A stretch of 64,000 nucleotides of DNA from Natronoarchaeum rubrum (GCF_024494695.1 NZ_JANHDP010000006.1:186001-250000), one strand, 5' to 3'. Positions 24,969-33,605 are shown, counted from the first letter of the stretch. Notes: generated from the sequence alone by a model not told the origin. A program made the numbers and translations.

Positions 24969-25784
24969 TCAGAGTAACACTTCGCCGTCCCGAAGCAGTT
25001 CCTGCTCGGTCCGCTTGGCTTCCCGACCCGCTTCGACGAGCCGCGGCGTCTCGATCAGCTCCGAGAATCTGTCGGCATCCGGCTCGACGCGCCGGAGCAT
25101 CGTCGAGAACGTCGCGCCGCGGCGTCCGCCCGCCGAGACGATGCCGCCGTACTTGCGCTCCTCGAACTCGCTCCGGTCGGGGTGGGGAAACTCCTCGCGG
25201 ATGATCTCGGCAGTCTCGCGGACGTACCTCGCGGCCTGTCGCTGAGAGTACTGGCTCTCGGCGTAGTAGGTTTCGGTGTGGTCGGCCGACAGGTCTTCCG
25301 TGAGATGTGCCGGCGACTCGTACCGAATCGACTCGGTCGTGTCGTAGCAGTTCGCGAACCGCACGTTGATCGTGAAGCTATCGGGGTACCGGAGGATGAG
25401 GGGGAAAAACAGCATCTCGGCGACGGTGTTGCGCTGCTGGATCCGCCAGATCCCCTCGACGTAGTACGACGCCAGCCGCCCGACCCGATCGTCGCGCTCG
25501 CCGCGCTGGGTCGCCATCGCGACTTCCTCGTAATCCTCGCCCGCGAAGCGACGGAGGCGGCGCTCGAAGCTCTCGGCGACGCGTTCGAGTTCCCGCTCGT
25601 AGGCCTCCAGCAGCGGCACGTCCGGGTCGGCGAGCAGTTCGGCCTTCCGCTCCCGGCCGTCCGCGACCGCCATCATGTTCTCGTGGAACAGCCGCTCGGC
25701 ATCGGCGTCGGGCAGCGGCGTCCTGACCGCCCTGTGATGGAGGACGGACGCGTCGCCGTTGAACCGCTGCCGCCGTTCACCCAT
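24969..25784 (-). CDS. Hypothetical soluble protein of unknown family
   Basis: 271 residues from the ATG at 25784 (an in-frame start at 25811 adds nine residues). The sequence is charged, mostly helical and without membrane segments or a signal peptide: LLEAYERELERVAESFERRLRRFAGEDYEEV, then RLASYYVEGIWRIQQRNTVAEMLFFPLIL, a beta-like DSFTINVRFANCYDTTESIRYESPAHL, and Arg/Glu-rich C-terminus ETAEIIREEFPHPDRSEFEERKYGGIVSAGGRRGATFSTMLRRVEPD. I do not recognise it. It has a single visible cysteine. Neighbours give no functional clue. Confidence 0.65.
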   Translation of the reverse strand: MGERRQRFNGDASVLHHRAVRTPLPDADAERLFHENMMAVADGRERKAELLADPDVPLLEAYERELERVAESFERRLRRFAGEDYEEVAMATQRGERDDRVGRLASYYVEGIWRIQQRNTVAEMLFFPLILRYPDSFTINVRFANCYDTTESIRYESPAHLTEDLSADHTETYYAESQYSQRQAARYVRETAEIIREEFPHPDRSEFEERKYGGIVSAGGRRGATFSTMLRRVEPDADRFSELIETPRLVEAGREAKRTEQELLRDGEVLL

Positions 25785-25891
25785 ACGGTCTTCTTGTAGC
25801 TGAGGCTTCAAGAATCAGACGGAGGCATGCTACCGGTGAGCAGAGTCGCTCTCACGCCGGTATCAGCGGATCGGTCCGGCAGCCGTCGCCC

Positions 25892-26116
25892 TCAGCCCGC
25901 CCGACAGCGGAACGCGTTCCCGCGCCGCTCGACGTACTCGCGGCCGTGGAGCGTATCGAGGATGCTCAGGAGCGTGATCTTCTTTAGCCCGAGGGCGTGT
26001 TGGATGTCCGAGACGGTGCTCCACCCTGCCGTCGAGAGGTGGAGATAGACCAGCTTCGCGCGGGGGGACTCCAGTTCCTCGGGGACGCGCGCGGCGGTGA
26101 CTCCGGGCTGTTGCAT
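25892..26116 (-). CDS. Small helix-turn-helix regulator
   Basis: 74 residues, little more than one winged-helix domain: LESPRAKLVYLHLSTAGWSTVSDIQHALGLKKITLLSILDTLHGREYVERRGNAFRC. The recognition helix is KKITLLSILDTLHGREY, the wing VERRGNAF. Stand-alone HTH proteins of this size are frequent in haloarchaea and usually act as DNA-binding regulators or anti-partners. It is encoded on the minus strand between unrelated genes, with no clear operon. The target is unknown. Confidence 0.75.
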   Translation of the reverse strand: MQQPGVTAARVPEELESPRAKLVYLHLSTAGWSTVSDIQHALGLKKITLLSILDTLHGREYVERRGNAFRCRAG

Positions 26117-26210
26117 GGTTCGTGTGAGAGTGCCGAGAGATCGAGCTATAAGCGTATGTGAACGTTTGGGCCGATCCGGTTTCCGGATAGTTGCGCCGGA
26201 GGCGAGTCGC

Positions 26211-27332
26211 TCAGACGAACGCGATGTCGCGGGTGATCGCGACGTACAGCGCCGCGTACTGGAACCCGTTGAACGCGCCGTGGATCAGCGCCGAGACGAC
26301 GACGTTCTCCGTGCGGGCGAAGGCGAAGCCGAGCACGATCGACAGCGGGACGATCAACAGGAGGCTGCCGATCGTCTCGAGCAGGCCGCCGGTCGCGTAC
26401 GCCGGAAAGTGGATCAGCGCGAACAGCGCGCTGGTCACCAGCACGGCGCCGGTCCGGGAGAAGGAGTCGTACAGCGACTTCTGGATCACGTTTCGGTACA
26501 GCAGCTCTTCGCCGGGCCCGACCAGCAACACCGAGGGCACGATCAGCCACAGCAGGATGGCCGGATCGTTCTCGCGGGCGGTCTGGACGATGCTGTGCTC
26601 GGCCGAGGAGAACCCCAGCACGTCGACCAGTTCCGCGCCGACCAGCAACACGAGCAACAGGACGACGAACCCGCCGACGCCGTAGACGACGTCGCGGGTG
26701 TCCGGCCAGTCGACGTCGAGGAAGTCGAGTCCGCGGTCGGTGCCGTCCAGGTAGCCGAACACGACCGTCGCGCTGCCGATCCCGGTGGCGGCCGTGCTAA
26801 TGAGGATGCGCGTCCCGGCGCCGGGCGATCCGACGATCCCGCCGGCGATCGCGAGCAACAGCGTGTTCCACAGCGAGAGCACCAGCAGTCCGAGAACGCC
26901 GAGAATCGCACCGGAGACGGTCAGTTGCACCCGATCGAGCACGTCGTCGGCGTCGAACCCGAGCCCGTCGACGAGCGCGGCGAGGCCGGCGACGGTGCCC
27001 GCAGCCAGCGCCGTTGCGGGCCAGATACCCGGATCGTCGCCGGCGCCCACAGCCCGAACGACGACGCCGAGCGCGTACAGGGCGGTTGCGACGCTCGCGA
27101 TTCCGGCCGCGAGGCTCCCCTCGACCTGGCCGAGCGCGTCGTACCGACGCGCGAGAAACGCGGCGAGCGAGGCGGCGGCCAGCGCCGCGGCGATCGGCGT
27201 CAGGCTGGCCGACCCGCCGGCCAGCGATATCTCGGCGGTTAGCGTCGCCGAGGCGGGCCACGGCTGGAGCGACGCCGCGAGCGCGAGCCCGGCCAGCGCG
27301 ACGCCGACGCCGGGGGCGTACCGTTGGCTCAT
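26211..27332 (-). CDS. CPBP family intramembrane glutamic metalloprotease
   Basis: 373 residues from the ATG at 27332; an upstream in-frame extension (to 27437) is low-complexity and not hydrophobic, so it is rejected. The N-terminal half has six or more helices of an unknown membrane domain; the C-terminal half is the CAAX protease/bacteriocin-processing (Abi) domain with GPGEELLYRNVIQKSLYDSFSRTG (motif 1, EExxxR), SALFALIHFPAYATGGL (motif 2), and ALIHGAFNGFQYAAL (motif 3). Archaeal members are poorly known. It is downstream of and transcribed in the same direction as pgi, with a 120 bp gap. Confidence 0.88.
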   Translation of the reverse strand: MSQRYAPGVGVALAGLALAASLQPWPASATLTAEISLAGGSASLTPIAAALAAASLAAFLARRYDALGQVEGSLAAGIASVATALYALGVVVRAVGAGDDPGIWPATALAAGTVAGLAALVDGLGFDADDVLDRVQLTVSGAILGVLGLLVLSLWNTLLLAIAGGIVGSPGAGTRILISTAATGIGSATVVFGYLDGTDRGLDFLDVDWPDTRDVVYGVGGFVVLLLVLLVGAELVDVLGFSSAEHSIVQTARENDPAILLWLIVPSVLLVGPGEELLYRNVIQKSLYDSFSRTGAVLVTSALFALIHFPAYATGGLLETIGSLLLIVPLSIVLGFAFARTENVVVSALIHGAFNGFQYAALYVAITRDIAFV

Positions 27333-27452
27333 GGCCGAACCGAGAGGCGTCGCCACCAAAGAACCAGCGTTATCGGATTTGCGAGGTGACCGCCGCGCCG
27401 CGGACGGTACGAACGCGCGCCAGGACGCCGTCGCCACGTCACGATCCCAGCG

Positions 27453-28748
27453 TCACTCTACGATCAGCCGCTCCTTGTCTTCGACGGCGTCGGCTTCGGG
27501 GTACTCGCCGTCGGCGCCGAGCAGGCCACGGGCGGCGTTTTTGCCCCACTCGACGGCGGGCTGAACGAACGTGTCGATGCCGTGGAGTTCGCCCGCCAGC
27601 ACGCAGGCGGCTTCGAGCCCGTACAGCAGTTGGCCCAGTCCGCGCTCGTCGACCCGCTCGATCTCGATGCGGACGTTCGGGCGCCCGGCGGCGGCGAGGC
27701 TGGCCTCGGTCGCCTCGAACTCGGCGTCGAGCAGCTCGCCCAGCGTGGCGTCGCCCAGATACGATAGCCCTTCGACATCCGTCTCGGGAATCGCCCGGTC
27801 GGGCCGCTCTCGTGGGCGGACGAACGAGACCATCGTGTTGCGCGGGCCCGCTCGATACAGTTGGAGCTGGGAGTGCTGGTCGGTCGCGCCCAGCGCGCGC
27901 ACCGGCGTCTGACCGAGGCCGTCCTTGCCCAGACTCTCGGCCCACAGCTGGGCGTACCACTCCGCGTAGGTCTCTAACCCCTCGGCGTAGGGCAACATCG
28001 CGTTGATCGAGGCGCCGCGGTTGTCCAGCGCGTAGGTCGTCGCGCCGTAGGCGTAGGCGGGCGAGTCGAACAGGGATCCCGACAGCGAGTCGGCGACGTC
28101 GCGGCCGCCGGCCAGCAGCGCCTCGACGTCGTCGCCGCGGATCGCCGCCGCCGCCAGCCCGACGGTCGACAGCACCGAAAAGCGCCCGGGGACGCCGTCG
28201 GGGACCTTGAGAACCGGCAGATCGTGCGTGTCGGCGAGATCTCGGAGGGGTCCTGCTTCGCCGGTCGTCACGACTGTTCGGTCGGTCCAGTCGACGCCGG
28301 CGGTCTCGAACGCCTCGCGCACCACCAGGAAGTTCGCCAGCGTCTCGGCGGTGGTGCCCGAGCGCGAGACGACGTTCACGGCGGTATCGGCGAGCGAGAG
28401 GTCGTCGAGCAGTGCGGTGATGTCGACGGGGTCGACGTTGTCCAGTACGTGCGTGTCCACGTCGCTGTCGAGGGCGTCGGCGAGCGTGGCCGCGCCCAGC
28501 GCGGAGCCGCCGATGCCGACGATCACCAGCGCTTCGGCGTCCGCGACGGGCGCGACGGTTGATTTGATCGCATCGGGGTCGGCCGTCTCGGGGAGGTTCA
28601 GGGCGGCGTAGCCGTGCTCGTCGTTCGCCCGCCCGCGCTCGATGCGCTCGTGGGCCGCCGCCACGTCCTCGTCCAGCCGTTCCAGCGACTCGCGCGACAC
28701 ACCCGGCGATGCGACAGACGACAGCGCGTTGCCCAGATCGACGTACAT
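27453..28748 (-). CDS. pgi: Glucose-6-phosphate isomerase
   Basis: Interconverts glucose 6-phosphate and fructose 6-phosphate. The 431-residue SIS-fold protein has the substrate loops VIVGIGGSALGAATLADAL, VVSRSGTTAETLANFLV and the KVPDGVPGRFSVLSTVGLAAA segment, then MLPYAEGLETYAEWYAQLWAESLGKDG and a C-terminal HGIDTFVQPAVEWGKNAA. The compact length (430) fits archaeal/bacterial-type PGI rather than the cupin-type. The start at 28748 (MYVDLGNALS) is chosen because the longer frame upstream is unstructured, Arg/Ala-rich and overlaps the divergent gene's promoter region. Confidence 0.93.
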   Translation of the reverse strand: MYVDLGNALSSVASPGVSRESLERLDEDVAAAHERIERGRANDEHGYAALNLPETADPDAIKSTVAPVADAEALVIVGIGGSALGAATLADALDSDVDTHVLDNVDPVDITALLDDLSLADTAVNVVSRSGTTAETLANFLVVREAFETAGVDWTDRTVVTTGEAGPLRDLADTHDLPVLKVPDGVPGRFSVLSTVGLAAAAIRGDDVEALLAGGRDVADSLSGSLFDSPAYAYGATTYALDNRGASINAMLPYAEGLETYAEWYAQLWAESLGKDGLGQTPVRALGATDQHSQLQLYRAGPRNTMVSFVRPRERPDRAIPETDVEGLSYLGDATLGELLDAEFEATEASLAAAGRPNVRIEIERVDERGLGQLLYGLEAACVLAGELHGIDTFVQPAVEWGKNAARGLLGADGEYPEADAVEDKERLIVE

Positions 28749-28924
28749 ACGCGAAGCCTGAGCGCGGGGAGTCAAAAACCCGCCGGGGGCGTCTGCGCGA
28801 TCAGCGTCGTCCGGTGCCCTCGCCGAGCGTCGGGTGCCCTCAGAACGCCGTCTCGCGCCGGGCGCTTCCGCCGTTGCGGCCGACACCGCGGCGTTTAACC
28901 CCGTTCCGCCCCAAGGTTCGCGGA

Positions 28925-29554
28925 ATGACCGACGGCGGCGTCACCGACGGGACGAACGAGGGAGCCGCGGCGGCCGACGGCGGACGGCCGGACGCCGAAG
29001 CGACGGACGGCGGGACGGTGGACGCCGACGCCGGGGCCGACGACAGCCGGGCTCCGGCGTCGTACAGCGCGCTGCGACGGGCGCTCGGGCAGTCGCGGCG
29101 CGAGAGCGCGTCGCACGTCCTGCGATCGTACGTCTGGGTCAGCGCGCTCGTCGGCCTGCTGTTGGTGCTGACGGTTGTGCTGGCGCTGCCGGTCTGGATC
29201 GCCGAGACGGTCGGCCACACCGCGCTCAACAAGATCGCGCGCGGCGTGTTGCCCGTGATCGTGCTGGCCCTGCTCGTGCCGCTGTTCGCGCCGGTCGCCT
29301 ACGTCGCCCGGAACCACCGCCGCGAGACCGCGACGCGGCGGAGCGACGCCGCGCTGGGGCTGGCGGGATACCTCTACGTGTTCTCGCTCTACCTCGCGCT
29401 GGTCGTCTCGGCGCCCGCCGAGTTCCGAAGCGAACCCACGGGCGTCCTCGCGCCGGCGATCGAGGCCGCTTACGCGCTTCCGGCGCTGTACAGCCTGGCC
29501 GTGCCGGTGCTGGGCGCGCTGACGATCGTCGTCGTCCAGCGGATCGTCCGGTAG
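28925..29554 (+). CDS. Hypothetical four-helix membrane protein with acidic N-terminus
   Basis: 209 residues: about 60 acidic, disordered residues (VTDGTNEGAAAADGGRPDAEATDG), a basic bridge ALRRALGQSRRESASHVLRSYV, then hydrophobic helices SALVGLLLVLTVVLALPVWIAETV, LNKIARGVLPVIVLALLVPLFAPVAYVA, DAALGLAGYLYVFSLYLALVVSA and YALPALYSLAVPVLGALTIVVVQRIV. No signal peptide; no family recognised. It is followed 86 bp later by the DUF5812 gene in the same direction, possibly an operon. Confidence 0.7.
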   Translation: MTDGGVTDGTNEGAAAADGGRPDAEATDGGTVDADAGADDSRAPASYSALRRALGQSRRESASHVLRSYVWVSALVGLLLVLTVVLALPVWIAETVGHTALNKIARGVLPVIVLALLVPLFAPVAYVARNHRRETATRRSDAALGLAGYLYVFSLYLALVVSAPAEFRSEPTGVLAPAIEAAYALPALYSLAVPVLGALTIVVVQRIVR

Positions 29555-29640
29555 CCGGAAGCGGTGCAAAACGGCGCCGACGCCGAGCGAGCCGCGGCGC
29601 CTCGAAAGCCCGAAGTGTGCGCCGGCGCCTACACGGTCGT

Positions 29641-30114
29641 ATGACCGAGAAGACCGGAACCTTCCTCGTCACGCACGCCGACGAGGGGTCGGCGGTGTTT
29701 CGCGACGTGAGCGACGGGCAGGTCCACACGATGGCGTCGAATCCCGACGTGACCGAACAGGACGTTCTGGAGGCGACGATCCAGCCACAGCCGCCGATGG
29801 AGGTCGCCTGGGAGGTCGTGGAGGTCGAGGAGCGCCGCGGCGTCGAACTGGTCGACACCGACCTCGCCCCGACGACGCAGGCGATGGAGATCGCAGACGA
29901 CCAGGCCGTCGGCGAGGTCGAGCGCGTCGAGCGCGCCGGCGAGGGGGAGATCCACGTGCTGTCGGTGCCGCCCGAGCGCACCGCCGACGCCGCGGCAGAC
30001 GTGCTCGACGACACCGCGACGCTCGAACGGGCCGCCCGGGTCGGCGCGGTCCGCGTCGAGGTCCGAGCGGATAGCGACGAGGGCGTCGTGAACGTGCGCT
30101 ACCTGCCCGACTGA
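29641..30114 (+). CDS. DUF5812 family protein
   Basis: 157 residues, acidic, soluble. TEKTGTFLVTHADEGSAVFRDVSDGQVHTMASNPDVTEQDVLEATIQPQPPMEVAWEVVEVEERRG resembles an OB- or SH3-like beta barrel, then ERVERAGEGEIHVLSVPPERTADAAADVLDD and EVRADSDEGVVNVRYLPD. I assign it to the haloarchaeal DUF5812 family; no activity is known. Its last 16 bases overlap the 3' end of the gene on the other strand. Confidence 0.8.
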   Translation: MTEKTGTFLVTHADEGSAVFRDVSDGQVHTMASNPDVTEQDVLEATIQPQPPMEVAWEVVEVEERRGVELVDTDLAPTTQAMEIADDQAVGEVERVERAGEGEIHVLSVPPERTADAAADVLDDTATLERAARVGAVRVEVRADSDEGVVNVRYLPD

Positions 30115-30473
30115 GTCGGTCGATCCGAACGCGACGGGTCCCTCGCTCTCGACGGGCCGCCGGCGCTCTGAACGCGCCAGCTCCCTTCGATCCCGCAGGC
30201 CTCGCGGACCTCGAAGTCGAACTCGGTGTCGGCGTCGATGACCGAGCCGCCCACCACGCCTTCGACCCGGAGCGGAACGTCCAACGAGTTGCCACAGCAG
30301 CCCACGCCGACGAACTCCTCCCAGACGTCGCCCTCGCGGGCCGTCTCGCGGGTGCGCCGGAGGAACGCCCGGAACGACGAGCGGTCGACCTGCCGGCGGC
30401 CCCAGTCGCTGAGATCGGCGGGGTAGGAGACGACCACGCGCGTCGCGGCGTCCGTACTGCGCTCGGTGCTCAT
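30099..30473 (-). CDS. Hypothetical protein with a CCGNS motif
   Basis: 124 residues from the ATG at 30473. TRVVVSYPADLSDWGRRQVDRSSFRAFLRRTREHAR-type helix is followed by VWEEFVGVGCCGNSLDVPLRVEGVVGGSVIDADTEFDFEVREACGIEG, where a vicinal Cys-Cys and a further Cys suggest a metal or disulfide site. The C-terminal 25 residues are Ser/Arg/Pro-rich and lie in the region overlapping the DUF5812 gene by 16 bp. No family I can name with confidence. No partner gene in an operon. Confidence 0.6.
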   Translation of the reverse strand: MSTERSTDAATRVVVSYPADLSDWGRRQVDRSSFRAFLRRTRETAREGDVWEEFVGVGCCGNSLDVPLRVEGVVGGSVIDADTEFDFEVREACGIEGSWRVQSAGGPSRARDPSRSDRPTQSGR

Positions 30474-30547
30474 AGCTAATCGTACGCGCTCGAACGCCAA
30501 AGCGACGACGCCCGACGCCTTTTGCCCCGTCTCTCGAACTGGTGACC

Positions 30548-31576
30548 ATGGGGAGAGAGGGGAGACGGCGGCGATCCGGACCGATCGAGCAGGCGACGCG
30601 GGCAGCGACCGACGGCGGCGGCGATCGCGTGCTCGTGTTGAACCCGGTCGCCGGAACCGGCGATCACGTCGCCGAGGTCCGATCGCGCGCCGCCGAGCAC
30701 GGGTTCGAGGTCCGCGAGACCGAGAGCGAGGGCGACGCCGTCGAGTTCGCGCGCGACGCCGCGGCGGCGGGCGCCTCGATCGTCGCGGCGGCGGGCGGCG
30801 ACGGGACGCTCAACGAGGTCGTCCGCGGCATCCGCGAGGCCGGGAAGCTCGGCGACGTCACGTTCGCGGTCGTCCCCGCGGGGACGGGGAACAACTTCGC
30901 GTCGAACGTCGGGATCAGCGGGATCGCCGACGCGTTCCGGGCGATCGAACGGAGCGAGGTTCGGGAAATCGACGTGGGATTAGCTAACGACGATCTCTTC
31001 GTGAACTCCTGCGTGGCCGGGCTGACCGCCGACGCGAGCGCGGCGACCGACAGCGAAATGAAGGCCAGACTCGGCGTGCTCGCGTACGTGGCGGCGACGA
31101 TCCGCCACCTTCCGGACTACGACGGGCTGCCGCTGCGCGTCCAGACCGACGAGGTGGTCGACGAGGCGGTCGAACCGGCCGACGCCGAACCCGGCGCCGA
31201 CGCCACGGAGCGCGACACCGATTGGGAGGGTCGGGCGCTGATGGTACTGATCGGCAACGCGCGGCGGTTCCCCGGCCAGGGGTGGCCCGCGCCGGGCGAC
31301 GCCGAGGACGGGCTGCTTGACGTGACAGTCGTCGCGGGCCAGCCCTCCGGCGATCTGCTCGGCGAGGGCGCGCTCGGGCGACTGCTGGCCGGCGAAGAGA
31401 CGGCGATGCATCGGCTTCGCGCGCCCGCGATCTCGATCGAATCGCTCGACGACGAGCCGATCGAGTTCAGCCTCGACGGCGAGATGGTGTCGACGCCGTC
31501 GCTCGACGTGTCGATCGAGCGGCGGCGGCTCCCGCTGTTCGTCGGCGAGGCGTACGAGCCGAGCCCGACCTCGTGA
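30548..31576 (+). CDS. Diacylglycerol/lipid kinase family protein (YegS/DagK-like)
   Basis: 342 residues. The catalytic-domain signatures are VLVLNPVAGTGDHVAEVRSRA (phosphate loop), AAAGGDGTLNEVVRGIREAG (the GGDGT nucleotide motif), FAVVPAGTGNNFASNVGI, and the C-terminal EIDVGLANDDLFVNSCVAGL and SLDGEMVSTPSLDVSIE. Family members phosphorylate lipids such as diacylglycerol, sphingosine-like bases or, in archaea, possibly ether lipids; the true substrate is unknown. A GTG six bases upstream (30542) is an alternative start. The following idi gene is 63 bp downstream in the same direction. Confidence 0.88.
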   Translation: MGREGRRRRSGPIEQATRAATDGGGDRVLVLNPVAGTGDHVAEVRSRAAEHGFEVRETESEGDAVEFARDAAAAGASIVAAAGGDGTLNEVVRGIREAGKLGDVTFAVVPAGTGNNFASNVGISGIADAFRAIERSEVREIDVGLANDDLFVNSCVAGLTADASAATDSEMKARLGVLAYVAATIRHLPDYDGLPLRVQTDEVVDEAVEPADAEPGADATERDTDWEGRALMVLIGNARRFPGQGWPAPGDAEDGLLDVTVVAGQPSGDLLGEGALGRLLAGEETAMHRLRAPAISIESLDDEPIEFSLDGEMVSTPSLDVSIERRRLPLFVGEAYEPSPTS

Positions 31577-31639
31577 ACGCACCCGGAAAGCCGCGCGGAA
31601 CCGAAGGGAGTTTCAATCCCGTCGGAGATTATAGCCGTA

Positions 31640-32203
31640 ATGAGCACGCAGAACGCCGACGAGCCGGCACACGAGAACGCCGAGCAGGACGTGATCGCCG
31701 TCGACGCCGACGACAACCCCGAAGGACTGGTCAACCGACTGGACGCCCACACCGGCGACGGCATCCGCCACCGCGCCTTCACCTCGCTGGTGTTCGACGG
31801 CGAGGGCAACATCCTGCTGGCCCAGCGGGCCCCGAACAAGCGCCTCTGGGACACCCACTGGGACGGTACGGTCGCCTCCCACCCCGTCGAGGGCCAGACC
31901 CAGAAGGAGGCTACCCGCCAGCGCCTCGACGAGGAACTCGGCATCTCGCCCGACCAGTACGACGATCTACGGGTGACCGACCGCTTCGAGTACAAGCGCT
32001 ACTACGAGAACGCGGGCATCGAGCACGAGGTCTGTGCGGTGCTCCAGCTCACCCTCGACGACACCACGCTCGACCCCGACGAGGAGGAGGTCGCGGGCCT
32101 GATGTGGGTTCCCTACGAGCGCCTCCACGAGCACCCCGAGTGGTACCGCCAGCTGCGCCTCTGTCCCTGGTTCGAGATCGCGATGCGCCGCGACGTCCGG
32201 TAG
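31640..32203 (+). CDS. idi: Isopentenyl-diphosphate delta-isomerase, type 1 (Nudix fold)
   Basis: Would interconvert isopentenyl and dimethylallyl diphosphate, the building blocks of archaeal lipids and carotenoids. 187 residues with DNPEGLVNRLDAHTGDGIRHRAFTSLVF, RAPNKRLWDTHWDGTVASHPVEGQ, a Nudix box TQKEATRQRLDEELGI, YYENAGIEHEVCAVLQL (conserved Glu) and ending in WFEIAMRRDVR. In E. coli the sequence NSVCGHP carries the catalytic Cys67; here the aligned GTVASHP has Ala at residue 79. Either catalysis differs or a second isomerase does the work. The acidic N-terminus is a haloarchaeal addition. Confidence 0.85.
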   Translation: MSTQNADEPAHENAEQDVIAVDADDNPEGLVNRLDAHTGDGIRHRAFTSLVFDGEGNILLAQRAPNKRLWDTHWDGTVASHPVEGQTQKEATRQRLDEELGISPDQYDDLRVTDRFEYKRYYENAGIEHEVCAVLQLTLDDTTLDPDEEEVAGLMWVPYERLHEHPEWYRQLRLCPWFEIAMRRDVR

Positions 32204-32276
32204 CCGACGCGCCTGACGACCGCTTTCTCCCGACGATCCTCCCGAACTGGACAGCCGGCCGTAACGCCAATATAGT

Positions 32277-32303
32277 GTGTTAACACGTGGCAAGGATTTA
32301 TAT
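32277..32303 (+). promoter_or_regulatory. Palindrome plus TATA box upstream of the gene at 32356
   Basis: A perfect 10-bp palindrome GTGTTAACAC (32277-32286) sits nine bases before a strong TATA-like ATTTATAT (32296-32303). A transcript would begin near 32325, about 30 nt before the ATG. A palindrome immediately before the TATA box is a typical regulator site position in archaea. Confidence 0.5.
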
Positions 32304-32355
32304 CCCGTCGGACTAACTCGTGCGTAGGGGCAGGTGAACGGCCCCGCGACAGACC

Positions 32356-32706
32356 ATGAGTACCACCGCACGACGACGTGACGCGACCCGAGTCGACATG
32401 AGCCGCACGGAACAGTGGGTCGTCCATCACGTCACGCTGCAGCAGGTCGAATCCCACAGAGAAGACGGCGAAGCGCCGCCCTGGTGGGCGATCAACGCGA
32501 TCGAAAAGCTCGAAGACCGGCCGGTCGAGGACGGAACGGCCGGCACCGACCGACCGTTCACCTGCTATGAAGCCTGGCGCCTGCGCCGGGCGCTCTCGGA
32601 GTACGCCGAACAGCCCGAGACGCCCGAGGGCGATGTCGCCGCCGCCGTGAGCCTCGTCCGGCGGCTCGACGAGACGTTCGTCGAACCGCCGACGGCGCTG
32701 GGGTGA
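32356..32706 (+). CDS. Small haloarchaeal protein of unknown function
   Basis: 116 residues, acidic, mostly helical. After a short basic start the body reads SRTEQWVVHHVTLQQVESHREDGEAPPWWAINAIEKLEDRPVEDG, then FTCYEAWRLRRALSEYAEQPETPEGDVAAAVSLVRRLDETF. No transmembrane helix or signal. I cannot place it in a named family with confidence; small proteins of this look are common in haloarchaea. The second in-frame ATG (32398) could be the real start. It has its own palindrome-bearing promoter and a T6 tract just after its stop. Confidence 0.6.
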   Translation: MSTTARRRDATRVDMSRTEQWVVHHVTLQQVESHREDGEAPPWWAINAIEKLEDRPVEDGTAGTDRPFTCYEAWRLRRALSEYAEQPETPEGDVAAAVSLVRRLDETFVEPPTALG

Positions 32707-32722
32707 CGGCGGCGCCGGACTC

Positions 32723-32728
32723 TTTTTT
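32723..32728. terminator. T-tract between convergent genes
   Basis: Six T residues lie 17 bases after the stop of the gene at 32356 and overlap the TAA stop (32727-32729 on the minus strand) of the converging gene. It serves as a likely terminator for the plus-strand gene. Confidence 0.45.
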
Positions 32729-33050
32729 AAGGCCGCGTCGTCGCCCAGACTGCCACGACCCCCAGCCCGAGCGCCGGCAGCAGCGGAAACGCGATCAGCG
32801 CGGGGAAGTACGGCAACTGCGGCGGGCGCAGGTAGGTGACGATCGGCGCGATCACGAACGCGAAGAAGATGACGCCGACCAGCGTCCAGCCCCGCCAGTC
32901 GAACTCGCGGTCGGCGTCGGCGGGGTCGCCGGAGCGATCCGCGTCTCCGTCGACCCGCTCGCCGTCGGCGCCGAACGCCGCCGGGTCGTGGGTGTACCCG
33001 TCACTCGACGATCCGGCGTCGCCGCCCGCGTCGTCGGTCTCAGAACTCAC
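32727..33050 (-). CDS. Small two-helix membrane protein with acidic N-terminus
   Basis: 107 residues from a GTG. The first 50 residues are acidic and disordered (DDAGGDAGSSSDGYTHDPAAFGADGE), followed by WRGWTLVGVIFFAFVIAPIVTYLRPP and LPYFPALIAFPLLPALGLGVVAVW. No family recognised. Its GTG start lies within the last codons of the upstream truncated dehydrogenase (overlap of 11 bp), so before the truncation it was probably the second gene of a two-gene operon. Confidence 0.65.
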   Translation of the reverse strand: MSSETDDAGGDAGSSSDGYTHDPAAFGADGERVDGDADRSGDPADADREFDWRGWTLVGVIFFAFVIAPIVTYLRPPQLPYFPALIAFPLLPALGLGVVAVWATTRP

Positions 33051-33573
33051 TATCGGGTTTTACGACTACCTTGCCAAAGCCCTCACGGTTCTCCAGTCGC
33101 TCGTGAGCGCGGGCCGTCTCGCTCATCGGCAGCACCTCGCGGATCTGCACCTCGAACGTGCCGTCCCAGACGCGTTCGAGCGCGTCGTCGATCTCACCGG
33201 GCGACGCCATCGTCGAGCCGAGCACGCTGAGCTGGTTCCAGAAGATCCGGTTGATGTTCGTCTCGGGCGCGTGGCCGGTCGTCGCGCCGCAGGTGACCAG
33301 CCGACCGCCCTTCGCGAGGCTGGAAAGCGAGTCGGTCCACGTGTCGGCGCCGACGTGGTCGACGACGACGTCGACGCCGCGCTTGCCGGTCAAGTCGCGG
33401 ATTTCGTCGGCGAAGTCGTCTTCTTCGTAGTTGATCGCCGCCTCGGCGCCGATCTCCTCGGCGTACTCGCACTTCTCGTCGGAGCCGCCGGTCGCGTACA
33501 CCGTCGCGCCGGCGCAGTCGGCGACCTGGACGGCGGCGTGGCCGGCGACGCCGAACGTCCGACAGCGGCACAA
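33040..33573 (-). pseudogene. Truncated zinc-binding (medium-chain) dehydrogenase, 5' half missing
   Basis: Only the C-terminal, roughly 177-residue half of an MDR-family alcohol dehydrogenase/quinone oxidoreductase remains: VAGHAAVQVADCAGATVYATGGSDEKCEYAEEIGA, the Rossmann continuation GVDVVVDHVGADTW, LAKGGRLVTCGATTG and AHERLENREGFGKVVVKPD. Intact members are about 330-345 residues and carry an N-terminal catalytic domain with zinc ligands and GHE, absent here. The frame has a TGA just upstream (33583-33585 region) and a TTG is the only available start. The lost half ends where the moaB leader begins. Confidence 0.75.
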
Positions 33574-33605
33574 GCGGTTTCAGGATCTCGCCCGAAACGC
33601 CGTTC

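Noticed and set aside
32113..32457. Minus-strand frame over the idi/32356 gap
   Set aside because: Overlaps idi and the palindrome promoter; no domain.
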